Of a stretch of 64,000 nucleotides of DNA, positions 11,497-21,925 are shown piece after piece. The translations under genes and the position numbers were made by a program. Source of the DNA: Piper betle (taxonomy: Eukaryota; Streptophyta; Magnoliopsida; Piperales; Piperaceae); NCBI GenBank assembly GCA_033002965.1, contig JAURVB010012299.1, positions 50,169 through 114,168 on the forward strand. The letters are read 5' to 3'. The notes beneath the pieces are model-generated. The model saw nothing but the letters and a program-made list of their open reading frames with translations, was not told where the DNA came from and did not search any database. The stretch's first letter is position 1. The number at the start of each line of letters is the position of its first letter.

Positions 11497-14120
11497 TTTC
11501 AGTTTAAAATTTGGCTTTTTGTCAAAGAGCTTTCATAAATTTTCTCGGTAGCATTATGTCATTGGGAATAAGAACATGTTAGAACAAATGTTTTCGCAAG
11601 AGAGCTTGGAGGAGAAAATTTTGTAATGAAAGGGGGCGAAACATAGAGGAATAAGTATGAATGTGAAGGGGTACACGTACCTATTCTCGAGTACTTGGCT
11701 CGGGCTTTTCTTATGTTTGCATAGAGATGGAGACGTTGGCAATTCGTAGGCGGGAAAGGGAAAAGAGAGGACAACACTCGTCGTCCCAAAGAAGGATGAT
11801 GTTTTGTTAAATTTTTAGTCGCTACCTGGTATGATTTGAAAGGGAATACAGATTGAACAGATTGAGAGACATGTAAGATAATTCTCTCGGTCACGAGATC
11901 TTTACTTAAACAAAATAACAACAACAACAATAATAATAATACAAAAAAACCGCATGAGAAAGGGCGGTGTTTTTAACATCGGATACACGACGAATCAAGC
12001 ACAAGAACATAAAAAAAGGATTGGATCAGTATATAGCTTAAAATTAAAAAACTCTAATTGTATGATTGGGTACCGATGACGTAGATTGGAGCACTTACAG
12101 TAATCGTTGGTTGTTGGCGCTGCCACATCAATTTTTTTGTTAGCTGGGGGAGGTGCAAGTTGAGGGCTTTATACACACATGAGTAGAGGGTGTTATACGC
12201 GCATGAAGTAGTTTGTGACCTTGCATTTAATAAGAAAATATAATTAATAGTTAAAGTTAAATTAAAAATCTTTTTGGTATAATCTCATTCGTTTTGGTGA
12301 AAGTTACTTTCCTTTTAAAATTCTCTAAATTTAAGAAAAAATCTTTGAAAATTGTGGGTTTGCCAAGTGGAAAAACTGTCTTTTTTATATTATTAATAAA
12401 TAAATTAATAGATAAATAAATAGATGTAGATAGATAGATAGATATATAAATAGATAGATTATTAATAGATAATAGATAAATCGTAGCCGTTGCACTTCTT
12501 TGGTTTCTTGGGCATCTTGGGACTTCCATTCGGGTTGGGGTTGTTCCTTCGGCTCCGGTTGAGTTTTACTGAAAATTCATAATCCAAGGTTTTTTTTTGC
12601 CAAGCAATCATATTCATATTTATATATTCAAATATTGATATAAAAACCAAATAAAAACTTTTTGTCAATAAAACATTAATATTTTCAGGCTACAACAGTT
12701 CAACAAATTATTAAATTTTTTACAAACCCCCTAATGAAACATGCAAATAAAAAACCCAATTATACTTTCTTTGATCTTGGAGAAGTTGCCATTGCCTTTT
12801 TCTCTACGTTTTCCCTCGTAGTAGACGAGTAAAATAAATTTATTTTGACATATTTTTATACTCGTTGTAGCAAAATGGTTCAAAATAATTCAAAATTTTA
12901 ATTATACAAGATAAAAATTATAACCTTTCACGTGATTTCGGCTCCAAAAATGATTGCAAATCGATGAATATAGTTTGCAAGGGTAACAAATCAACTTGAA
13001 CAATTCTTAAATATGATAAACAAATGAGAACAAACAGCAGCATACTCGTTTTCTAGTACAAAATAATTATGCTCACTATAAAATCAACAATATTTGCAAG
13101 TAACGGGCAATAAAGGATATATCTTTTTAGGAACTAAAAAAAAATGCCCCTTCCCCATATTACATAGTATGAACGAAAGTGAACAAAAACAACAAAAAAA
13201 TAAAAGTACATGCATGAAAGGTGGTTCCATCACTTAAAATAAATATGCAAACGGGTGGCTTGTGTTGCCTCCGAGATCGCCCTTATACGTCGTCTCTCAA
13301 AAGTCAACGTGTCATTCACCCTTGCCGTCAAAATCTTTGTCTAACCCTTGCCAAAGTCACCGAGGCCGACGTTGTATGCCAAGGTCGACCCGTCATTCAC
13401 CACAGTTGCCAAGTTTTTCATCGTTTGTTGCCGCCAAAGCTGTCGCAGGTGCTGCCGCCACTGTTGCCCATCATCCCCAAACATCGTCGCCTCGCTGGGA
13501 GCCTTTCAAAATTTTCCTTCTTCCCTCCCTCTTATTTGTTTTTTTTAAATATCATAAATAACCAATTTCAAAATTTTCTTTCAAAATTATATCAAATATA
13601 GTCATTTTTAAAAATTTTCTTATCAAGATCAAACTTTAGTCATTTTTTTATTTAATAACAAAAATGCCCATAAAATTCATTTTTATTAAAACAAAATAGA
13701 TAATGAACAAAAGTTATAATATTTACTAACTTCATATGTGAAAATAAAAAATATTAATAAATAATGAAGAGACTCTAAAATTATATTTTTGTTGAGGTAA
13801 AAAGTCAAAAAAAGTAAAGCTTTTATTTTCATTTTGATTTTTGGACCATTAAGATTCAAAAATGTCCACTTTGCTTCGCTCATATTTTGTAAAAATTTGA
13901 ATAAAATATTTTTTAAAAAATAAATATCATTCATCTTATGAAATGTTATAAAAAAAATTTAAAGTTCAATTAAGAATATTTATGTTTATAAAATAAAAAT
14001 TATGAACCAAATATACTTAAAAGATATGAATTGGCTACGTGTTAAATGAAAATCGAAGATTTGGATGCTATGATTTAAAATTTTGATCATTTTTTAAAGA
14101 ATAATTTGAAACTTAACTAT

Positions 14121-14160
<40 letters not shown>

Positions 14161-14253
14161 CAACCCATAACCCAAAAATAGATAATATGGGGTCATGATT
14201 TATGCCTCCTTTTCTAGTAATTTCATGTAATTAAAACTCATCTGAAATTGATT
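11497..14253. other. AT-rich intergenic DNA with microsatellites
   Basis: No coding exon or bounded transposon was recognised between the B2 target duplication and the snoRNA promoter. There is an imperfect (GATA)n tract at about 12409-12480, an (AAC/AAT)n tract at about 11917-11940 and a pure (TA)n run at about 14126-14157. A moderately GC-rich patch at 13255-13510 has open frames on the plus strand that match nothing I know. Confidence 0.5.
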
Positions 14254-14283
14254 TGGGCCGACAGATAAGGTCTCCTCGGCCCA
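14254..14283 (+). promoter_or_regulatory. Pair of site II elements (TGGGCC / GGCCCA)
   Basis: TGGGCC at 14254-14259 and its inverse GGCCCA at 14278-14283 lie 19 bp apart, about 190 bp upstream of the first snoRNA candidate. In plants, TGGGCC/T site II elements are typical of promoters of ribosomal-protein, mitochondrial and polycistronic snoRNA genes. No telo-box (AAACCCTA) was seen nearby. Confidence 0.4.
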
Positions 14284-14473
14284 TTAAAAAGATAGAAGAC
14301 CTAATTCCCCTTCCCCATCGGCCTTCCTAGAAAACTTCATCCATCTACTCCTGATCGCCGCCGCCGGCGATATTCGATCTTTCCTTCTTTTCCGCAACTG
14401 TTCTTGATTTGCATTCTTTTAGATCTAAACAGCGGTTTTGTTTTTTGATGGATGGATTGCAGTATTTTTGGGT

Positions 14474-14589
14474 GAAAGATTGTGATGATGACTTTGGAAA
14501 ATTCAAGCTCAACAGACCGGATTGCAGGCCTCGCTCTTCTATAGGGAGTGCTTGCATGGCGACCATCCCGCTGAACTGAGCAATCTTTC
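14474..14589 (+). ncRNA. Candidate C/D-box snoRNA 1
   Basis: A perfect 9-bp terminal stem pairs GAAAGATTG (14474-14482) with CAATCTTTC (14581-14589). A C box (TGATGATGA, 14483-14491) follows the 5' strand directly, and a D box (CTGA, 14576-14579) sits one base before the 3' strand. This stem-C-D-stem order is the canonical C/D-box architecture; such RNAs guide 2'-O-methylation of rRNA or snRNA in the nucleolus. The length of 116 nt is at the upper end for the class. I could not assign a target: the bases upstream of the D box (accatcccgctgaa) were not matched to rRNA by any search. There is no open reading frame of note. Confidence 0.6.
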
Positions 14590-14685
14590 TTCATCCGTTG
14601 GGCTCACCGATTTGATAGATATTTTTATTCTTGGATCAAAGTTGTGCTGGAAGTTAGATTGTGTTTTTTTTCTGGTTTTTGTTAT

Positions 14686-14796
14686 GAAGAAATTGCAGTG
14701 AGGATACTAAGCTCCCTCTTCTGATTGCAAGTTGAGGACAATTGCTGGCAGAATCGAACCGTAAACATTAGTGCCACCACTGAGCAATCTTTCTTG
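14686..14796 (+). ncRNA. Candidate C/D-box snoRNA 2 (tandem relative of snoRNA 1)
   Basis: Its 3' end, CTGAGCAATCTTTCTT (14780-14795), matches the 3' end of snoRNA 1 (14576-14591). The 5' flank AAGAAATTGC (14687-14696) pairs with it apart from one bulged base. The expected C box position holds GTGAGGA (14698-14704), one mismatch from RUGAUGA. The body differs from snoRNA 1. The layout suggests a duplicated snoRNA in one transcript with a diverged guide. The weak C box lowers confidence, and a decayed copy is possible. Confidence 0.38.
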
Positions 14797-14799
14797 TTC

Positions 14800-16790
14800 T
14801 TTTTCTTTTCTTAGCGTTCTGATTGCGGAATCATGATTTTGGTTGATTGTTCTTGTTTTGATTTTTGTGGCTGGGGTTTGAATCTGAAGTGGATGAGGAT
14901 GAAGCCAAAAATTCATAATCCAACACTTGATCTGAGTTTCTTGTGTGACGTATAAACGCCTTGTTTGCTTCTGAATCTGCTTCTTTCTGATTTCTACAAT
15001 TTATTTGATAATTGTTGATACATCGACTCAATATTATTATCTGATAACACTAATGAGATTGATTATTCACTTGTTAACAAAAAAAAGTCTAATTTAGTAG
15101 ACTTTTTTTCTCTCTACATATACTTAAAATTTCTATTGATCCACAGAATTATAACACCATCACCAAAAAAAGGAAAGATTTCGGGAGGGAGATTCATGTA
15201 AATGGTTAGGGTTGCCAAAGCTCACTAGCATTTATAGTTAGGTTCGATGTGACTCAGACTCGAAACTTATTCAGAACTCATGTTTAAAGGTTCGAGCACA
15301 AACTCTTAGAGCAAGGTAAAGTTGGATGGATTCGATTTAGTTAATTTAACTTAGTTATAATTCAAATTTGATTTAATTCGAATTTGTTTTGTAATTTAAT
15401 TTGAATTTATTCGATAATTTAATATAATAATATATATAATATTATTTATTTAAAATATATTTAAAATTATAAAAATCTTATTATTGATTATTATAATAAA
15501 TTTTAAATTTTTTTAACATAACAAAAGAATTAAAGTTAATTTTAATTAATATGAGTTTGTTATTTATTATAATAATTTAATTATTTATTATAATTTTATT
15601 AATTAAAATTATAAGGTTAATAAATTATGTATATTATGATTTATATAAGAGACAACTTACTAAAAATATGGATAATATAGTCAAAAGATTTATATTTTAT
15701 TATAAGGATAAAATACATATATAGTTTTTTTTAAAAAATATAATGTCAAAAATGCCTAAAAGATTTAAGAGGAACAAATTTTTAAAATTGCATAGAACAT
15801 TACCCTTAAAATTAGTATTTTGGGTGGGTTGGTAAAGTTAGAATATGTTATTAGATGATTATTAAGTGTATTATATTTTATTCGATTTTATTATATTTAA
15901 TTTAATTTTTTAAGATTTATTTTATAATTATTGATTAGAGTTGAGGGTGTGTCAAATTTTAATTACGAAATTGTCGTCTCCTTATTTTCTTCTTTGACTC
16001 CTCACCTTTCCCGCGTCATCACCTCCACCCATATTATGTTTTGTGGAGTTGTGCTGACCTCACCACCACTAGTCGTGCCTTGCTTCCATTGTCTTGTTAT
16101 TGGGCTTTTCCTCATCGTCATCAACCTTCGTCTGACATGAGAAAGCTCCCACCTTTGTTTGCCTCACCAAGAGTTTCTCCTTGTTCGGTCGTCAGAAAAT
16201 AAGTACTGCCAGTACTTTGTTGAACCACTGTGATGCACACCAACTTCATCCCTGTCCATGCTATCGGAATCACCATCTCCCTCCTCCCCCATTGCTCTTC
16301 GGCCGACGGTAACAGTGGGTTGTCGCCGGCTATTTCTAGCATACAACTCTAGTGGCGACTCACAATGAGTACAGCTTCGCAGTTGATGGACAAGCAGAGC
16401 ATGGGTCTGTCTTCTTCCCATAGCACCGACATCTTCGAGCTGCTCGCCCACCCTGGGCCGACAGGAAGGCTGACGACATCTTCGACTTTAAGTTGACTCA
16501 CCATGCCACCGCCTTCACCGATCTCGATAGCACCTCAGTCGACTTGCGACTCTGTTGACTCCGCTGATCCCAATGCCCTCGGCATTAGGGTATGCTTCGT
16601 CTCGGTTGAATCCAATTTCCTTCTTGATTTGCCGTGTTTGTTCTGATTTTTTTTATTAAAGGTATTGGTGGTTGAAAAATTGTCTCTTTTTTATTTTTAT
16701 TTTTTTCTGATTTTTTTGGCAAGTTGAATTGGGCATGGATTTATTATTACAAATCTTTAAATTTGATGAATAAATTTATGCTACTTTTTA
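14800..16790. other. AT-rich intergenic DNA, possible old LTR-B-related remnant near 15.88-16.0 kb
   Basis: Nothing coding is recognised. At about 15900-15990 the order 'agatttatttta...attgattagagttgag...ttttaattacgaaattg' resembles the family B stretch 'agaatttatta...actcgag...ttaattacgaaactg' at 5935-6010. It may be a strongly decayed relative. The 16.1-16.6 kb stretch is moderately GC-rich with overlapping open frames that match no family. Confidence 0.3.
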
Positions 16791-16794
16791 CGTA

Positions 16795-17160
16795 TGATAT
16801 TTTTACAATTATTCACTAATCCTAAGTTCCTAACAAGAAAAACGGTAGTGGTAGTCTACTATCACATTTTCGTAAGTAGTAAGAGTAACGAGGCTTTTAT
16901 GTTTGTTGATCCAGCATTGAATCGTGAAGGATGTTTATGATTGGGATTGGATAGAAAAAAATATCTGCTTCTTTCTTCATATAATATTTTTACAATCATT
17001 TAGTAATCCTATCGATAAATATGGTAGTGGTTATATACTTTTTTACATTTTTGGAAGTAGTAAAAGAAATAAGACTTTTATGTTTGTTGTTCGTGCATTG
17101 AATCGTAATGAATGTTTATGATTAGGATTTGATAGAAAAAATATTGGCTCCTTTCATGCT
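16795..17160. repeat. Tandem duplication, period about 188 bp
   Basis: The block beginning atttttacaattattcacta (about 16799) recurs at about 16987 (atttttacaatcatttagta). Both carry 'cttttatgtttgttg', 'gcattgaatcgt' and 'gatgtttatgattgggatt' or close variants. A third, shorter relative begins near 17263. The array abuts the 5' side of retroelement A1. Confidence 0.65.
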
Positions 17161-17289
17161 TGTTGAAAAAATGAGGCGAGGATTTGTGAAGGATGGTTAT
17201 GATCAGTAATCTCTAAATATGTTGAAATATTATCCCGTACTTTCTTTATTTGATGTTTTTACAATCATTTGATTAATCTTATTTGTTTG

Positions 17290-17490
17290 GTGCAGTACTA
17301 TGGTGCGGTGGAGCCTCACGATTTGACTGTTGTGTCCGAGAAAGGTAAGGATGCACATGGTATGGATATATTATCGGAGATCAATAAGACAATGAGCAAG
17401 TATATAGAGAATTTGATGCATACATTGAAAGGTGTTAGTGCTTGCCTTTCACAAATAGAGTGATGCTCTCACGAAGAGAGTGACTAAAAT
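17290..17490 (+). pseudogene. gag N-terminal coiled-coil fragment of A1
   Basis: The plus-strand frame encodes a short helical segment (EINKTMSKYIENLMHTLKGV) that fits the Leu-rich coiled coil at the start of plant Gypsy gag proteins. It is cut off at about 17490. A 31-bp sequence at its end, tagagtgatgctctca followed by agagagtgac, recurs at 19158-19190, where gag resumes. The fragment and the downstream gag are thus probably one protein, split by insertion A3. Confidence 0.5.
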
Positions 17491-17948
17491 CAAAATCGGT
17501 TGACTAAATATGAGACCAAAATTTTTCAATCCCAATCAGTCCTGTGCGGTGTATTTCCACTACGAGAACACTCAGCCTAACACCAAGTACGTTAGATAAA
17601 ACAATAACGGAAGCCAACGACACAAACACCCACCTTTGTGTTTGGCCAACTCACAACACCGAGATTACTGGTTTTGATCCCCGCAAATCTTCGTCCTCGA
17701 TATCTCTACTCCAATCAGCCCTTCGCTCGATCACCCGTGCTTGATCACACCCAACTTGGGTTACCAGCACGCCCTATCGATAAGTTGTTCCGAGAACCAA
17801 GCAGCACCACATGTGACAACTGCCCGATCGCCCTAAATACCGATATGAGTATTGGGGTCGTGTCGTCTACCCTTGCTCATCTCAGCAACCAGTTACCACA
17901 ACTGACTGCCTTATAAACTTCGATCGCGAACTAAATACAGAAGTTCCT

Positions 17949-19090
17949 TGCCTAAAACATCAGCCAACAAGCAAAATAATAGATTATGGGAAAAGCACTT
18001 CCGAACCTTATATTATCACACATAAGGATTACAAGTACTCTACTCTCTCCTTCAAGTACTTGCTCAGCTTGTGGACAGCCCCCACAGTCTCGCCCCAATG
18101 CACCCTAAATACAATGGAACTCACGGGATTATTATAACCCAAATAATCCTCCCTGATTGCCGAATACCAGCAACCCACAATGTGTACCTGGATTTTGGCA
18201 AACTCCAATGAAAGCCCAGCACTCTTCACCAACACCGGCTGCAGCACCTTCACAAGTTCCCTTCTCTCCTGGATGTCTCTACACTCAAGACTTCACGTTG
18301 CACCAAACCTCAGGAATTCTCTCCTTTTTCCGGATAACTCCTATCCTTTCTTCCAGGCTTCACACCGTGTATTTATTTACCACGTTCTCTTGTTTCAAGA
18401 TAACTCCGATCTTAGTCAGCATCCTTATCTCCAAAAGATACTGCAAAGATCCACCACGTCACCAGCAACCCAGCCCTAATCCACGCCCAAGTTCATCACA
18501 CGGCCTTCAAGTTTATCTCCAGAAGTTAGTTGCAACATCCTGATCATAATCTTCTCCCATATACGATCCAATTCCATAACAAACTCCCAATAGATCGTTG
18601 GCTGCACCACTAGACTCAAGTCTAGCCCATGGTTTGACCTCAGCCATTGCCTCGCCACTGGTTTAAACTCAATGGCTCGTCCAGCAACTACCGGCCACAA
18701 TACCAGCAATGGTCTACCGCTGCATTTCCCGGCATCCATACCGCTGCAAACATCACCATTCATCCATCGCTGGACATCGCTACCACTGAAGCACCTGCAC
18801 CGCACCACACACCAGCATGCCGTTGTTTGGATCAGCACACCCTCGATCTTGTACAGTGCCCACGCCTCAGCAACCTCACATCGCGCTCGCCACTCGCCCA
18901 CGCACTAGTGCCATGCCGCTACGCGCTCGCCCATGCCGCTTCCCAATACCGATACTTGGTCTGGTACTGCAATGTCGCTTGGCACCCAACTCGGCAAACT
19001 ACTCAGCATGCCTGCACTGCTTGGTGCGATGCTCGGCACGCTGCGTTTGCTCACGCTCGCGCACACTCGGTACCGCTCATCTGCTCTTAC
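17949..19090 (-). mobile_element. Family A LTR fragment A3, minus orientation
   Basis: Starting with TGCCTAAAAC, this segment is the reverse complement of the 3' part of the family A LTR. It is collinear with the minus-oriented A2 LTR at 26508-27439 and 29048-29255. About 1.14 kb of the 1.55-kb LTR is present; the part nearest the LTR start is missing beyond about 19090. The 17491-17948 stretch to its left has no plus-strand homology in the window and may be A3's own leader region. It disrupts gag of A1. Confidence 0.7.
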
Positions 19091-19157
19091 GTGTAGTTGA
19101 GGGACAATTCACATTTAGCAGTGGACTTTGCTGGTACGTTCACATGGATACATGGTA

Positions 19158-20560
19158 GAGTGATGCTCTCAGGGAGAGAGTGACACGGCTGGAGATGTTG
19201 GTTTGAGGGCCGGCCAATGGTGATGGTAATGCTCACACGGTGTTTGATCGGTTGTAAACCCTAACCAAGGAAATGGAAAGGGTTGCTGATCAGCCGAAAT
19301 CCAACAGTGTGTGAGGTAATGGAATGGTTGAGATCATGGAAAATCTCAGGGAAGGTTTGGAGGAAATACGTTCAGATGTGGCTCTTTTGAAGCGAGCGGT
19401 ACTCAACCAACCTCAGCACCTTGTTGCTGACCAGGTAGCAGAAATCCCAGGAAGGCTTAAGGGGCCGGAGCCAACGAAATTCAGTGGAGTTAGATCAGCA
19501 AAAGATCTGAAGAATTTCATTTGGGACATGCAAGAGTATTTTTGAGCTACTAAGATTCCTGCTCATAAGCAAGTCTCGATGGCCAGTATGTTTCTAACTG
19601 GCGACGCCAAATTATAGTGGAGAACACGCACTGAGGACAACGAGAAGGCGGGACGTCCTAAGATTGAGACTTGGGAGAGTATGAGGGATGAACTCAGGAG
19701 TCAGTTTTTGCCGACCAATATAGTTTGGGTGGCGAGAGAGGCTTTGAAGAAGCTTTGACAGACTGGAGCAGTGCGAGAATACGTCAAATAGTTTAGCTCA
19801 TGTCTTTTATATATAGTGGACATGTCAGAAAGTGATAAACTTTTCAACTTTGTACTTTTCAACTTTGTGTCTAGATTGCAACCTTGGGCGCATGTAGAGT
19901 TGAAGAGGCAAAAGGTGCAGGACTTGCAAACGACATTATGTGCAGCCGATGCCCTAGTAGACCTGAAGACTGCTGTTGGTCCTAGTGGAGGTGACCGAGT
20001 TTCCAAGGAGGGCAACACGGTGGGGAGTGACGGGAAGTCATTCAAGCCGAGACCAAAGGAGAAGAAGAGAGTTTCTCTTAGGGCCGAACCAGGCAATTCC
20101 CAGGGTGTTGAAGTGAGGTAGTTGCAGTGTTTTTCCTGTGGCGGACCTCATAGGGTCAGGGTGTGCCCAAACAATCCGAAGGGGAAAATGGTGGCGATGC
20201 ACGTTGAGATAGATTCTGATTTAGGTAAGCCAGCTCAGATGTCTACCTTACAGGTGATAGGAGCTCTGAGGGTTGAACAACCTAAATAGGGAGGTTTAGG
20301 GTTGATGTATGTTCCAGTGATTTTAATGGAAGACGGGTTTCAACATTGGTTGACACCGGGGCAACTTATAGCTTCGTTTCGACGAAGGTGTCGGGTCAAT
20401 TAGAACCGAAATCGAGGGTTACTCCTAGCAAGATCAAGGCTGTGAATTCATTGGTGAAGCAGGTTCAAGGTGTGGCTCGTGGAGTTTAGATCTGCTTGGG
20501 GGAGTTTAGTGGTCGAGCTGATTTCATGATTGTGGAGATTGGGAGGTAATCTTGGGTAAA
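19158..20560 (+). pseudogene. gag and retropepsin of element A1, inactivated
   Basis: One frame runs through the gag core, including the conserved segment FSGVRSAKDLKNFIWDMQEY (about 19484-19540). It continues to a CCHC zinc knuckle, CFSCGGPHRVRVCP (20128-20169). Gag packages element RNA, and the knuckle binds nucleic acid. The same frame has stops at about 19543, 19615, 19756, 19789 and 20119; several fit C-to-T or G-to-A changes at expected Arg or Trp codons. The protease active-site segment LVDTGATYSFV lies at 20346-20378 in another frame, so at least one frameshift separates it from gag. The protein cannot be made intact. Confidence 0.82.
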
Positions 20561-21918
20561 AATTTCCTTATGTCAGCTTGCGTAGGAGTGCTACCACACT
20601 TAGGAGGAGTGATGGTGATGACTCGGAACAATAGATGCTTTGTGCGGGGGTATGGCAAACCTACTGGGGTAGAAGATCCAAGAACTGGCGAGGAGCAGTT
20701 TGCAGCGTTGCAGGTGGTCAAGGTCAGTGAAGAGGGGAGTTCTACTCGACTTGCAGGAATGGTATGTGGTAATCTAGGTGACCAGTCAGGTCAGTTTCCA
20801 GGCATGGAGCTGGGAGCCCTAGCTGAGGTGTTGTCTTCCATGCAGTTGGATGAAAGTTGCGATGACTTGGTAGTGACGGCCAAGGTCCCAGCCCGGGTAT
20901 CCGTGAGGGTACCTAAAGAACGTGTTCAGGAGTCTGTTGGGCGAGTTGGCAAGGTGCGTGTGGTCCAGCAGGGTGTGAATATGCTGGAGTTTGGTATCGT
21001 AATCCTAGTGGGAGATTTCATGGAGGTTGCCAACGACTTCAAGTACTTCGGGGATTGCAAGAGTGAGTTGCTGTATGTGGCCAAGGGTAGCTCTATATCA
21101 TTGGTCGGGGAGTATGACAGTAGTCCATGGGGATGACATTGGATATTCGGTTGGAGAAAGTTCATCCATATTGTTGGAATGGAACCCCGAATGTTCACTA
21201 TCATCAGTTGAAGATAATGACTGATGATGAGACGTCAAGGAAATCATCGTTTCAGGAGTACCACCTAATGAAGGTGAGTTGTCGACAAGAGATCAGCTCT
21301 TTCCTGGTGTGTAAGGGAATGTTCCTATTGAGCAGGATTTGTATGCCTAGAGCCTTCATGGGGAATTCGCAACTGTGGTCGACCAAGGCTGCTACAGATC
21401 TATGACGGGCTAATGGAGTAGGTGTTGAATTCGGAATTAGGGTTTCACTTATTGTGTTTGGTTTGCAGGGAGGTGAATCAGATGCTTCTATCTCCACTTA
21501 TCTAGAGAGACAACCACTAGATGAGGTGAGTTCGTGTTAGGCTAATTACCAGCAGTGCTTTACAGGGAGGAAGGGAAAGATAGTCAAACTAGTTAAGTTT
21601 CTGGCTGCATTGCAAAGTCTTAAGGGTGCTTCGAGCTGGCAATTCTTGGAACCACGGGGAGTTGTTTGGATGAGTTGGACGAAGAGGACTTGGAATTTGG
21701 AGGCTGCAGCATATAGCCGATGGAAGTGTGTAGGTGTACATACGAGGTCTGTGGCATGCCGGATTGGGGATGATGCAATGGTGGAGCTGGAACCACGGTG
21801 TGACGGGTCTATGGTACATGGCTCAAGGACGGTATCGTGGGGGAGATGTGTATTCGACTTGTTACTGAAGAAGGGGACAAACCTTCCTTTCGATGAGGAC
21901 AACGACTCGCATTGGTGA
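20552..21918 (+). pseudogene. 3' internal region of A1: protease tail and unrecognised frames, no reverse transcriptase
   Basis: A 194-codon open frame (20552-21136) opens with ILGKNFLMSACVGVLPHLGG, which fits the end of a retropepsin domain. It then continues with a Val-rich sequence I do not recognise. The same frame is partly conserved in A2 on the minus strand (33094-33961). A second open stretch (21610-21918) is Trp-rich and ends just before the polypurine tract. No YxDD, RNase H or integrase HHCC/DDE signature is visible. The region probably derives from a replaced or deleted pol. Confidence 0.5.
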
Positions 21919-21925
21919 GGAAGGA

